Assembly (NCBI GenBank): GCA_009801015.1
Contig: VHZZ01003859.1
Span: forward strand, 1-64,000
Reading direction: 5' to 3'
DNA from: Silene noctiflora
Lineage: Eukaryota > Streptophyta > Magnoliopsida > Caryophyllales > Caryophyllaceae
DNA length: 64,000 nt
Shown: piece after piece, positions 13,253 to 23,699 of the stretch
Numbering within the stretch: the first letter of the stretch is position 1
Layout of the letters: every line of letters starts with the position of its first letter
Made by a program: the position numbers and the translations under genes
The notes under the pieces: model-generated
The model's input: the letters and a program-made list of their open reading frames with translations, nothing else
What the model was told of the DNA's origin: nothing
Databases searched by the model: none

Positions 13253-13282
13253 CCTCGGACTTCGACTTGTGAACTGTAGTTA
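13253..13282 (+). repeat. Diverged direct repeat, copy B
   Basis: Partner of 12,168-12,203. The 14-base core TCGACTTGTGAACT is identical and the flanks differ at a few bases, so this is an old or partial duplication. Confidence 0.6.
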
Positions 13283-15615
13283 GCTTTCTTATAGAGGTTC
13301 GGTTAGACCTTTTCTTCTTAATGAGGTAAGTAGATCAACGTGTCCAGTAACTGGTTATTATCTAGTATAAAGTAGTTAGAAAATTAGTAAGTACACAAGC
13401 TCGCCTAAGTCAGATTGTGCACGAGGGACTGCTTGTTTTGAACATCCCACTCTAAGGGGGCTCTAATAGGGCTAACTAAAAGCATACTCCGCTTGTTCGT
13501 TCTTTATATATGGCAAAAGATGCAGATTAAATATCGTATCTAATAATAAGACATACTTTCAAAAAAAAACAGCGAGTTCCTCCTTATTAGAGAAAACGGC
13601 GAGCTTTCAAGAGGGCTTATTGCAGCCGATCAGCCACCTAATATGATATAGTTCCGAAGCGAACTAGTGCACTGAATGAAACGAGTATGTTGCTAGAGTA
13701 CTAGAGTAGGGTATTAACGAGAATAATCCATTTTACGAGTAGGCAGTTTACCTGGAACGTTTGCGAAAGAGAGTTCCATTGTTCTTTATTGGAGATGGTC
13801 AGAGGCTTTTAGATCTTTCCAGCGTTGTTTGTAGCACTTTCGTTTACTTCCGAAAACCCTCCTCTAACCTAAAATATAGCCTGATAACAAGAAGTGAGTA
13901 ATATAGTAAGTAAGATAGAACGATCTTCCACTAGCCGAGGGAGCTTCCTTTTTATCCAGTATAGCTTGTGGTTTAAGGCCAAAAAGACCACGATAACCCG
14001 ACGGTACAGCCGTACTTCATAAGGGAACTTCTAAAGATACATTTCATCAATAGACATATAAAGTGGGTAAGGCACTAGCGGAGATAGTTTCTTATGCAGT
14101 TGTTAGTCGAGACTTACCTAGAGACTCATCCATATAGTAAATAGCATATAGCTTCATGTCTAAGGCAGCAGTCTCGGAAAAGTGTTCCGATTGAAGATAG
14201 ATTTCTTGGGTTCGCTCATATAATTACTTTCTTTTTATGGCAGTACATCTTTGGTATATCTAAATGATACATTACATATTGTTGGGCGATCAGCCATTCT
14301 TAACTTAAGACTGGACACAAAGTCTAATAGTGATCAAAAGTTCCATGTTTGCTTTTGTTAGGTAAGGAAGACCGTGTCTACTCATCTAATTTGAATTCTA
14401 CAACCGCTTTCTTAGAATATCCGTATAGTAGTTTTCAAACGCGCTATATAAAAAAAGGAGCTTTCCTAATTCTATATTTTTATATCTCTAAATAAGAGAG
14501 TTTTTAATCAAAGAATTTTGGAATTACTACAACAACTTCTTAGCTAATGTCAAGGAATTTTGGTTTGAAAGTATAAACGCTTAATTGGCTTCAGTCTTTT
14601 TTTCCAACGTCAGGATAGAAAGAACCTTTGTCTACAGAGTCTAAGTCGAATAGGAGTCCACTTCTTGCTTTCTATTTAAAACTGAGGGTAAAGAGCACAT
14701 ACAATATAGATCAACGAAGACGCGTATCATCAGCATCCGCATTAGAAACGGGAGATTTCGCTTTCCGCCTTTAAAAAAAGCCTAACATAGAAGTCCTTCT
14801 TTGCCACCATTCCGTTCTTCTTATTATCATCTTCACTAGTGTACTACTGTCCAATGAGTCGATTCGTCTTTTTCATATATAGCTGTTTTCTTTCTTCTGA
14901 TTTACTAGAAGCTTGTTGCTTATGATCCTACTTACGTTATGCTTTTATGTTACTCGTCGTATTCGAGCATTCGAATTAGCACACTTCCCGCGTATCCTAA
15001 TGAAAGCGAGTCTATTCCCCTTTCTTTTAATCTCTATATACCTTTGTTGGAGTGTCCTATATATCTTTGAAGAAGGGTCTCTTTTGAATACAAGCCATTT
15101 CTTTCTAACTACTATATACTTAGATGCAGCAGAAAATTATTAGACTACTACACGGGATAATACGTATTGAATCTCGGCAAGTGCATCTTGATCTGTAAAA
15201 ACTTTGTCTTTTATTTTGGTTTTGCTATGAAACCGCAATTAGCTCCATGTCCTCATGAGCTTGCAGCTCTATTAACCTTTGTTTACAGTGCGCGTTTACT
15301 GCGGGTGTTCAACTGGACGACTGCTATTTTTATTTATAAGATGGAAGCTCTTTGAAAGAATATTGGAAAGTTACATCTACACCACGATCGGCGGCTAAGG
15401 ATAAGACTTTTGTTTTCAAAACCTCACTAGCCTGAACTTCTTCCCGGTAATCTTGCTCCAAGCGGGAGGACGACCCGCCCTCTTCCCTTTAAGACGTCTC
15501 AAACCACCTTATAAGATTTTTCTCACTAAAAAGAGAACTTTGGCAATTCACAGACTACATATAAAAATTTTTCCGTGAATTAGTGGATTTATAAGCTTCC
15601 GATATGGTGGATTAA

Positions 15616-15645
15616 ACTTATTCTATATATATATATAGAATAAGT
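15616..15645. repeat. Perfect 30-bp palindrome
   Basis: The arm ACTTATTCTATATAT is followed at once by its exact reverse complement, with no spacer. The centre is an alternating TA tract. It can extrude as a cruciform or form an RNA hairpin. Such sites are also typical breakage or recombination points. No gene adjoins it. Confidence 0.95.
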
Positions 15646-15670
15646 AAGCGATAGCTGTTGTAGTAGTTAC

Positions 15671-15913
15671 TTAGGTAGCATGCCCATAAGAAAGATCTAA
15701 AGGCATCATCGGAAGAAGTAGAAAACCGTTACCTTCGAGCAACGGTTTAAGAAGTGCAGTAATAGTAGTCAGCGTAAGTAGCTGTTTTTGCATAAGCAGT
15801 TGTTGATCCAAATGATGCATCAGACTATGATAGATATCTTGCAGGCTAAGATCAATCATGAGATAAGGAAGCATTTTCACATTATATAAAGCCGGGCGAA
15901 TCTCCTTAACCAA
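15671..15913 (-). CDS. Hypothetical Leu/Gln-rich small protein
   Basis: An 80-codon minus-strand frame. The middle part (residues 20-65) is rich in Leu, Gln and His, with a possible short amphipathic helix around LMHHLDQQLLMQKQLL. The C-terminus ends SYGHAT. I know no family that fits. It begins about 25 bp from the 30-bp palindrome and lies in TA-rich block I, where chance frames of this length are expected. Function unknown, and existence as a gene doubtful. Confidence 0.12.
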   Translation of the reverse strand: MVKEIRPALYNVKMLPYLMIDLSLQDIYHSLMHHLDQQLLMQKQLLTLTTITALLKPLLEGNGFLLLPMMPLDLSYGHAT

Positions 15914-16900
15914 GAACCAGAAAGTCTTATTCTTATAAGGGAACCCGAGCCTTTCGTTCTAGTAGTATTGTTCTAATGATATACCCTATAATTCTAATAA
16001 GCTTCCTTTCTAACTTTCTAAAGCCCCTTTCTGGTGACCCCGAACTATAAGGACAAAGCGGCGCCTAAAGCGTTATTGTATAGAAAACGAAAGTCCCATA
16101 CGAAATAATAAGACATAAGGCAGCTGTTCTGCTACCCATGTCGCTATAGGTAGAGCTACTAATGCACCAGCTAGAAGAGTTTACTTGAAACTATTTAATG
16201 TATGGATGCATATGCCTTTCCTTGGATATGACTGCCTTGCTTTCTTTCATGGAGGTAAGATATCTCATTCTAACTCTCACTTGCTATAGAGAGTCTTTTA
16301 TAGGATAAATAAAAGACCCAGGTTGTTAACGGACACAGCGTCGTTTTGGAATGAGTAGAAAGACCAGAAAGAGCATGACGAGAAAGCAGAATACTGGGAG
16401 CGAGTAGTAAGTTAGCAAGTGGGATAAGAATGTAATCTGCTTACTAAATTGGTGTTAAAGAGAGTTCTACTGCTTTTTAATTGTGGGCGACCCCCCTGAT
16501 CTTTTCTTGCTTTCCCTTGTTCTAAAGGGAGCTTCCCACAAGGAGATGTTATATTAAAGACAGGTTTTAACTAAGGAGAGCTTGCTGCTCGTCTATCTAT
16601 AAAGACAGCTTCGTGAGCTACTAATCTAAAAACACAGTAAAGTCAGTTACTACTATTGGCGAATTCCCCCGTTTACTCTTATTTATAAAAAAAGTGTTAG
16701 AACTAAGCCATTTATCCGAAAAAAATAAGCTCCCAAGTAAGAAAGATTATCATATATAATATAATTCTATTATCCACTTGTCATCATTTTTTTAATCATT
16801 GAAACTCTAACATTTGCTTGTGGGGAACGCCCTTCTAAAAAATTTAGATAAGTGTTTTACAGATCAGAAAGAGCCAATGCCCCTGTACTGTAGATGGTAG

Positions 16901-18900
16901 TTCTATCTGCTTTAGAAAGTCCTCAAGATATAAAAAGAAGAAGGCATGGGCATGTTTCTCGAGACGACTAAGTAAGAGAAACGGCAGATCGTTCTTTTGC
17001 TTTTGTACTATAGTGTAATCGGGGATCTCTTCTCTTATGAGATTTCTTGTTAGTAGCTTTCTTCGAAAGGATCAGAGGATGCCCTCAAGCTCTTATACGA
17101 GATTGTCGACTGCCCTAGCTAGGTCTACTTATAGTAGTTGTGGTCTAGGAGGCTACTTAATTACAAGAAGCCTTTTGCAAGTAAAACGTAGTAGTAGGTG
17201 CTGCTATGCCAGCTGTTAACAAACAAGCGGAGTACCATAGAACGAGTGAAGTCCCGATTGTTAGCGTAGGCTTAGAATTAGAATATTCAAGTAGGATGAT
17301 GAGTGCTTTTATTGAAGGGAAGAAGGCACGCAAGTTATAGGAAGTCGAACCAGTCACTTTACGAGATTCAATGAACGACCAACATAGACGCATGCTTCTG
17401 TCTCCGCTTTTGTTCTAGTCATAAGTTAAGAATAAGAATGAAGTCAGAAAAGGGGATGAGGTCAGAACCTTAGTTATCCAGCCGATATCAATGAGTTATG
17501 CTTTCATACTCCACCTTCTTTAGACCATCTCATCTCGCCCAAGCCCGGTTCGTTATATATATTCGGTAAGTAAAGGGAAGCTCCAGAAATAGAAACTTAA
17601 AGCAAGAGACCAGGTTTGCCGCCGATGATAAGTAGCTTTGAACCATCAAACCTCCAACACAAGAACTTCTCTCCTAACGCTAACGCTCCAAGGTCAAAAA
17701 AGATTAAGAGATCGAGCCAAACTTTAGTTGGAATTATTACGAGCATAGCCCCCTGCTCAACCAAACGCATCCATCGCAACGATATCTAAGAACCTTTGAC
17801 TCGTGAAGCAAGTCTGTTATGCCTCACCATGATGCTAGGATATGAAACCCAGCCATCCTTAAGGGTTTTAGCGGGATCGTGACTCATCCTCTCTCTGAGC
17901 AATGTCAGACTAGGCCTTATCTAAGCAAGGCTCGGGAAAAGTATCAGCACTTTTTCTGCTTTTCCGAAACTACCGGCGCTAATCCGAGGCAAAAGAGAGA
18001 GAATGGGGCTCGGCTACATGGATCGTGCTGGTATCCCGAAGCGTGTTTTGTTGGCAAATAAAGGGAATGCTTTTAAAAGGCGTCCCTTACTGGAATATAT
18101 ATAATATAGGGTCCTCCTCTCTTTTCTGAATCTTATTCTCTTAATTATTGGTTAGGAAGAGCATTCGCGTTGCTAGATCCCGGACCCAGCTCAAAATAAG
18201 GGTGGAAAGATTTGGCGAAGTCTCTCTAAAAAGGACGTTTCGGAGGTGGAGAACAAGAAGATGAAATTTAAGCAGAGCTAATTCTTCTTTTAAAGAAATC
18301 TCTTAAGTAAGATCTTAAATGGCCCGGCTTCGATCTGCTTTAGCGACCCCCCTATTTATTTAATTTGGTAATGCATTTAGGAACTTTCTTAGGAGCCTTG
18401 GCTAAACTTAAGATCCCATGAGACGTGGGTGAACCCTCATTCCCGGATAGCATCTCAGGAAGAGTGTCTCCAATGGTAGAAGGCGCTCTTTCGCTCGTTC
18501 ATTTCGGACCAACCAAATTATCCTGACCGGTCTTTTTAGCCGATCCAGTCTTAAAAGCAGCTAACGCACTCCCCTCTTCTTTGATATCCTTCGATCTCTA
18601 CCTCCGTCCGGCCTTTAACTACGTCGAAAAGAGGAAATCATCGCTATAACCATTCAGCACTCAAGAAGCTTGGAACAATTTTTACACTGAATCGCCGCTG
18701 CCTATGTGACCAACCAATTGATTCATCCACCCAACCACAACTCAGCAGTTTGGTAGATTTAGCTTGTATGCGAGTCCTGTCACTAGCGATCGAGCCTAGA
18801 AAAAAAAGCCTTACAGCTGTAGGACAAGATGGGCTCTCCGTATTGTGGGCAAGGATGGTTTCAAGTCTTGAAAAAACATAAAGAGTAGACGAGATGTTAT
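16901..18900. other. Gene-free spacer
   Basis: Return to GA/CT-rich texture. It holds the promoter-like site at 17,029-17,046. Frames at 17,157-17,393 (minus, 78 aa), 17,597-17,779 (minus) and 17,879-18,061 (plus) have no recognisable domain. Confidence 0.55.
17029..17046 (-). promoter_or_regulatory. Dicot-type mitochondrial promoter match
   Basis: On the minus strand the site reads GAAATCTCATAAGAGAAG. It contains CATAAGAGA, an exact CRTAAGAGA core, and agrees with the 18-base dicot promoter consensus at about 15 positions as I remember it, including the purines after the start site. Transcription would run leftward into TA-rich block I, where I see no gene. It may be a copied or orphan promoter. 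Confidence 0.4.
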
Positions 18901-18916
18901 TTAAACCTAGCTAAAT

Positions 18917-19015
18917 CCTTACCGATGCTTTAACCAAAATTTTTCTCAGTTTTTAGATTAGAAAAGGCTGGATTTGGCACCTGTGAAGTCTCTTCACAGC
19001 AACGCGTGCAGGAGT
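18917..19015 (+). mobile_element. Possible Ty1/copia tail fossil
   Basis: A short plus-strand stretch with the peptide LTDALTK, which resembles the LADxxTK signature near the end of copia RNase H, followed by a patch rich in Lys, Leu and Arg as expected after it. It is very short and clearly broken. No LTR, primer site or other pol domain was seen around it. The match could be chance. Confidence 0.25.
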
Positions 19016-22000
19016 TAAGTAATAATACTAAATTATGTGTCTACCTGTATAAATATACTTTCGGCTTACTTCAAGAAAGCTTTTTTATTCTCCTACTTGG
19101 TACCTCTCCTATACTAGTGAAATACCGTTACCTATGAGCCTCAAGTCTGCACGCTAACTACAGGTATTCACGTCCCCAACCGACCACTGTTTCCTCTTTA
19201 ACTATAAGATAAAGGGAATACATTCACATGCAACACAAGGTTAAGACCCCTGCTTTCCGCTTACTTTAGATCTGCCTTTGCCAACAAACTCGTTTCGTAT
19301 ACTTCACCCGCTCCCTAACGGTTAAAGGCTTTTTCCACTACTGAGAGAGCGGACATCATTTCAACCATGGCTATCTTCTATTCCTAAATCCCAAATTATC
19401 ACATATATCCGCACGTTAACTAAGATCTTGTATTCATTTAGCCAAGAAGCGCTTTTAAAGTGGTTTACTTGCTCGAAGAGGAGCTAGCAAGCATATTTAA
19501 GGCATTTAAGGTGGCCCCCATATGAAAGGGGAAGGGGGTTTTTCTGCCCCTAAACGACGTAAGGAACAGCCAGGTTGTCGTTTGAAACCAGTCAGGACTT
19601 GCTTAAGGCTTTTCTTTCAATAAGAATAAAAAAGGTCCTTTTTCGTCTCGATGTCATTTTATTAGTAAATGGGCCTCCGAAAAGTCTTCTTTTACAAAAA
19701 CTCGTCGGCTATCAACTGGTGCTTTTGGCTTGTGATGATCCTATTTCTCGGGGAACTTGAGGATACCAGTTGATGGGTTCAATGTTGACGAGGCACACGG
19801 GTATAGAGAATTCGCTTTGCTTGAGGGTTGGTTGAAATCTTGGATTGAACCGAGTCTTCTTCCCCATCCTTTGGCATGCCAAATAGCTTTTGCTAACCTG
19901 CCCTACTCTCGCGCCAAGTCTCGTCTTCCTATCGCCCCCCGGTCCTAAGGCAAGACGAGTTCCTACTTATTATATTATATGTTATTATATGATTGGAGTG
20001 CCTATAATTTTATTTGATAAAATTTCACGGGAATCCTTTCAAATTTTAATAGGCTTTCAACCCTTGATTGGGTCCTTTTAATTTACCTTGGCAAAAAACC
20101 CTCACGTGCCATACCCCTAATTATACTACTTCTTAAATAAATATTCCCGAGACATAAATGAAACGGCTTTTCCCCGCCCGAAAAATTAGCCCGGGCAATT
20201 TTTTTGATTCCACAATGACCTTTTTCACGAAAGTGCTGCAACTGTTATCATAATATAAGAAAGGAATTCAAGGCTTTCCAATGAATTATTAAGAATCATC
20301 ATAAGTAAAGTAAAAAATAAGAAAAGAAATTCTATTTTTATTTTAATAAGAATTAACGCCTTTCATCAAGCTTGATGGGTTGGTCATCAATGTGAGAAAT
20401 TGTGTAAAGAGAGGAACAGGGGGGGACGACGTAGCTTAATTAAATAAGGAAAGTTGTCTTTTTTTGTGAATGCTTTGCTCGTCTATATAAAGAAAAGAAA
20501 GGGCATGTGTGTAGAAAGGTGGAAATGTTGATAAAAGAACGCCAACCGGTAGCTTGTTTTAAATTCCACTATATCGGGTGAGATCGATGGCTCTCGTAAT
20601 TAACGTCCGAGGTACCAACATGTACGTATGCTTTTAAATTTTAAATTTAGTACTTTTATTTCATGGGATTCTCTCCCGGAGCTTTGGAACTAAGAATTTT
20701 CTTAGAAATTCAAATTAGCAACCTACTGTAATATATAGTAGTTTCCTTCAAAAAAATTCTAAGGGTAGGGGGCGCTAAGTAATGAGCCCTTTCTATTTAA
20801 ACTGCGCCTGCAGAGATTATAGAGTCTTTTCCATTTGGTAGGTCAGAGAGAGCCATGGATCACTCTCTTCTCTTAAAGGAAGAAGCTAACCTTTACTTCT
20901 GCTAAGCCAATAACCTAGTCATCCCATGTTTGGGCAAAGGTAAAGCACCCCTTAGACAGGTTACAAGGATCTCTTCCCTTTTACCTTCTTCGTGTAATTT
21001 CGGCCTATCTAAGCAGGGTTCAATAGAATCATCGCATCGAGATCATTGCTTCTGTTGCTTGCTTTACCCACTTTATTTAATAGGGGCTTGCTCAATCTCC
21101 TTCCTAATTCTTAAAAGCACATGCTCTTAGTTCAGTCCAGAGTAATCTGGGAATTAGGTTTACGCGACTGGGTCTACTGAAATGAGGAGTTAATTGATCA
21201 TCTTATATCTAGAAAGAAGGTTGAGCTCAAAGGCTCTTAAGATCTTTAAAGATTCGCTGGGTCTGCCTCTGCTGCTCCATAGGGGTAAGGGCGACAGAGA
21301 AAGTCTAGCATTTGTAAAGGGAGCGATGCAGCGAACATGAAAATTAGACGTTGGAAAGATCTTTTTTGTTAAGTTACTTATAGCATAGGCTTTTATTCAA
21401 AAGCCTGGGAGATGCCCTTAGCAGGTATGATCCTGGATGGGACGCTGAATCCTGCTTTCGGACATGAAAATNTGTTGTTTGAGTGAAGCCTAAAAAAAAG
21501 AGAGAATAAAGTAGAAGATCCTGGAAAACAAAGAGTACGCCCGGAGACCTTGTTTGAATTCTTTCATTGATTAAAATGCCACTTTTGGCTAATTAAGACG
21601 TTTTTCCCTAATTCTTTTGTATAGTGTTGTATAGTGTCCAGGAAAGAGTGCGCTTGGAAAGTCTGTTTCACTAGTGAAAAGCGACTCCTACCTATAAATA
21701 TAAGGGGGGAAAACACTCTAATCGGGGGGAGGGGGGTTTAGCTCGATCGAAGATGAAAAAGACGTGGATGAAGAAGATGATGTAAACTGTAAACAAGAAA
21801 ACAAGAGAGGGCTTACGATCAAGGGTCGGTCGATCATCAGTAATCAATCAAAGAGTAATAAAGTCTTGATACGTCGACGATAGGAAAGAGAAGGCTTTTA
21901 GGTAGGTTTCGAAAAAAGAATTAAGAGGGTAGCTCGCCCAGTGAGCTATTATGCTTTCTTCTATAGGCAGGCTGCTTCCAAGCCTTCCTCTATTCCTGGT

Positions 22001-22232
22001 TGTCGTGGCTCGATGACTGTTACTTCCTGTCGACTTTCTCGGATTGTAAATCACTTATCTTTTTTTTTTATAAAAAGCTCTATAAAAGCAACGTGTTAAG
22101 CAAACTGCGCGTCATCTTTATCTGCATAAATTCTGCTGTTCTTATATATGTCAATGTTTTGTGTCATTTTGCTGCACTTTAAGGTAGAATATTGCTATAT
22201 AAAAGTGCTCCTTATTTGGATATAGGGCCACG
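19016..22232. other. Gene-free spacer
   Basis: Ordinary spacer. It has a 10-bp tandem duplication at 21,617-21,636 and one ambiguous base (n) at 21,472. Frames of 60-68 codons occur but none is recognisable. Confidence 0.6.
21617..21636 (+). repeat. 10-bp tandem duplication
   Basis: TTGTATAGTG is repeated twice without change, head to tail. Confidence 0.9.
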
Positions 22233-22538
22233 GTGGACCTTCCCGCGATTGGCGGCTTGCCTATCTATCATATGAAAAAAAGAGTAGTTAGAAAGGAAAG
22301 GATTAAACAGGTCTGGAATTCTAAAAAGAGAAGAATAATACCTTGCTCGGTAAGACATCGGTGGCACATGTTTCATGCATTATATATTACTAAACCTATT
22401 TCCTCAGCACTTTTTTACACCAGCTTTGTCTCGACTTTGATCCCGTTTTTGCTGTATTTGTTGACCTCTCGAAACAAGGCATCCTTCGGGCAAGATGTCC
22501 CCTCCTTTCCTTTATGTGTGGCTCGATCGCTTGCTTGA
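22233..22538 (+). CDS. Hypothetical 101-codon frame
   Basis: The N-terminal 45 residues are basic (KKRVVRKERIKQVWNSKKRR), followed by a hydrophobic stretch at about residues 57-82 that could span a membrane. The start is a non-ATG codon. A later ATG lies at about residue 14. I recognise no family. The basic part comes from purine-rich DNA, a common source of chance frames in these spacers. Confidence 0.12.
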   Translation: MDLPAIGGLPIYHMKKRVVRKERIKQVWNSKKRRIIPCSVRHRWHMFHALYITKPISSALFYTSFVSTLIPFLLYLLTSRNKASFGQDVPSFPLCVARSLA

Positions 22539-22704
22539 CATCAAGGGCTTCTTCCTCTACTTAACTTTTATAGGGTATAGTTTGGGATTAAGTTCCTTAT
22601 ACGATAGGATAGTTGGATGAGCGAGTAGCAAGGACTGCCCTTTTCCTTTTGTCAAATTATATGTTAAAGAAACTAGATTTATGTTCTGAGTATCCGATGC
22701 CGCC

Positions 22705-22920
22705 TTGAAACCAAAGGCAGCAAAAGCAGCAATACCGCAAGACAGGGTTTTTGCCAAGGATGAATACAGAAAAGCAAAGGGCGTGGGGGAAAAGACATTC
22801 CATAGACAGGGAAAGGGGGATTTCTTCCAGCACTGGTTAGGGTCTAAAAGTCAGATTAGAGAGATGAGACGATGCCTTTTACGGAATGAAAGCAAGGAAG
22901 ATCACCACGTGATCTTATGA
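22705..22920 (+). repeat. Acidic/Ala-rich family locus (KAAKAAIPQDRVFAKDE)
   Basis: A 71-codon frame starts KPKAAKAAIPQDRVFAKDEY and becomes basic later (GVGEKTFHRQGKGDF). The first part, with A-A-K-A-A and V-F-A-K-D-E, resembles T-F-A-D-E-A at 23,313-23,576 just downstream. It has only a TTG start. I read it as a more diverged member of the dispersed family. A real protein is not supported. Confidence 0.25.
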
Positions 22921-23312
22921 GAGAATGCAGTTGTCTTTCAGGATGGTGCTTTGTCTTCTCACCAGCCAATCCCTTTTATTGACTCATTGATTAGGCTTTC
23001 CATGTCTCAGTATAGATTGATTTGAATATTCCTAGGTTCGGCTATTTTATTAGAAAGCTAGTGACATTTCGTTTGAGTATAATGCTGGAATGGATGGCCT
23101 TGGATAAGATTGGAATGAAACAAAGAAAGTTTCTAATAATAAGAAAAGAACCCTTTCATTTGAATCAAGCCAAAGCCTATTATATATGGGGGAATTTATA
23201 TTTGATCTCTCGTGCGAGATCCCGCAATTGAATACTTTATGAAAAAAGGACTAGTTACTTAATTTTAATTTAAAATGGAACAATTATACTTCGCCAACAG
23301 CCGGCTCACTCC

Positions 23313-23576
23313 TTGGAGCAGAGTATGTTGACGCATTTGAAGTATTTAGAACGGCTTTATGAAAAAACAGTTGCAGTTGAATTGGAAGAAGAAACATTTG
23401 CTGATGAAGCTTTAACATTAGCAAAGGAGAAGTTCGTACCCATTACGTCTTTTGAAAGAAGGTCTTTTTTTGGTTTTAGGAGAGTGTGGAAACCATGCCA
23501 GCCTCCTCTTTTGGTCCTTTGGAAAACGACTTTTCGAATAGGAGTGATAGCAAGAAAAAGTGCTTTCAAATGGTAA
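23313..23576 (+). repeat. Acidic-coding family locus (EEETFADEALTLA)
   Basis: An 87-codon frame (TTG start, ATG five codons in). Residues 17-40 read EKTVAVELEEETFADEALTL, strongly acidic, followed by a basic, aromatic second half without known motifs. F-A-D-E-A-L-T recurs as F-T-D-E-A-L-T at 35,413-35,503, with synonymous changes in the D, L and T codons and A replaced by T. This is one of the two best-preserved long members of the family. Whether it was ever a gene is unknown. Confidence 0.4.
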
Positions 23577-23699
23577 TCTCTTTTTCTAAACACAATAAAC
23601 ATATGCAAGAGATGCTCAAGGGTGGAGAACTAGTCTTAACCGTACTTTCACCAAGTAAACTTCTTTATGTATTGCATGTATTACTAAATTCTATAGTAC

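Larger units (their letters stand above)
8500..16900. other. TA-step-rich compositional block I
   Basis: Across this stretch the texture changes: short words such as CTATAG, TAGTAG, AGTAAG, TAGAAT and ACTAC dominate, and the GA-rich runs seen on both sides become rare. No acidic-coding locus was found inside. Open frames are few and short (the longest are near 76-80 codons, for example 14,913-15,143 plus and 15,671-15,913 minus). No gene, tRNA or rRNA fragment was recognised. The boundaries are approximate. Similar, smaller blocks lie at about 23.7-27.3, 36.9-38.0 and 61.6-62.3 kb. Confidence 0.5.
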
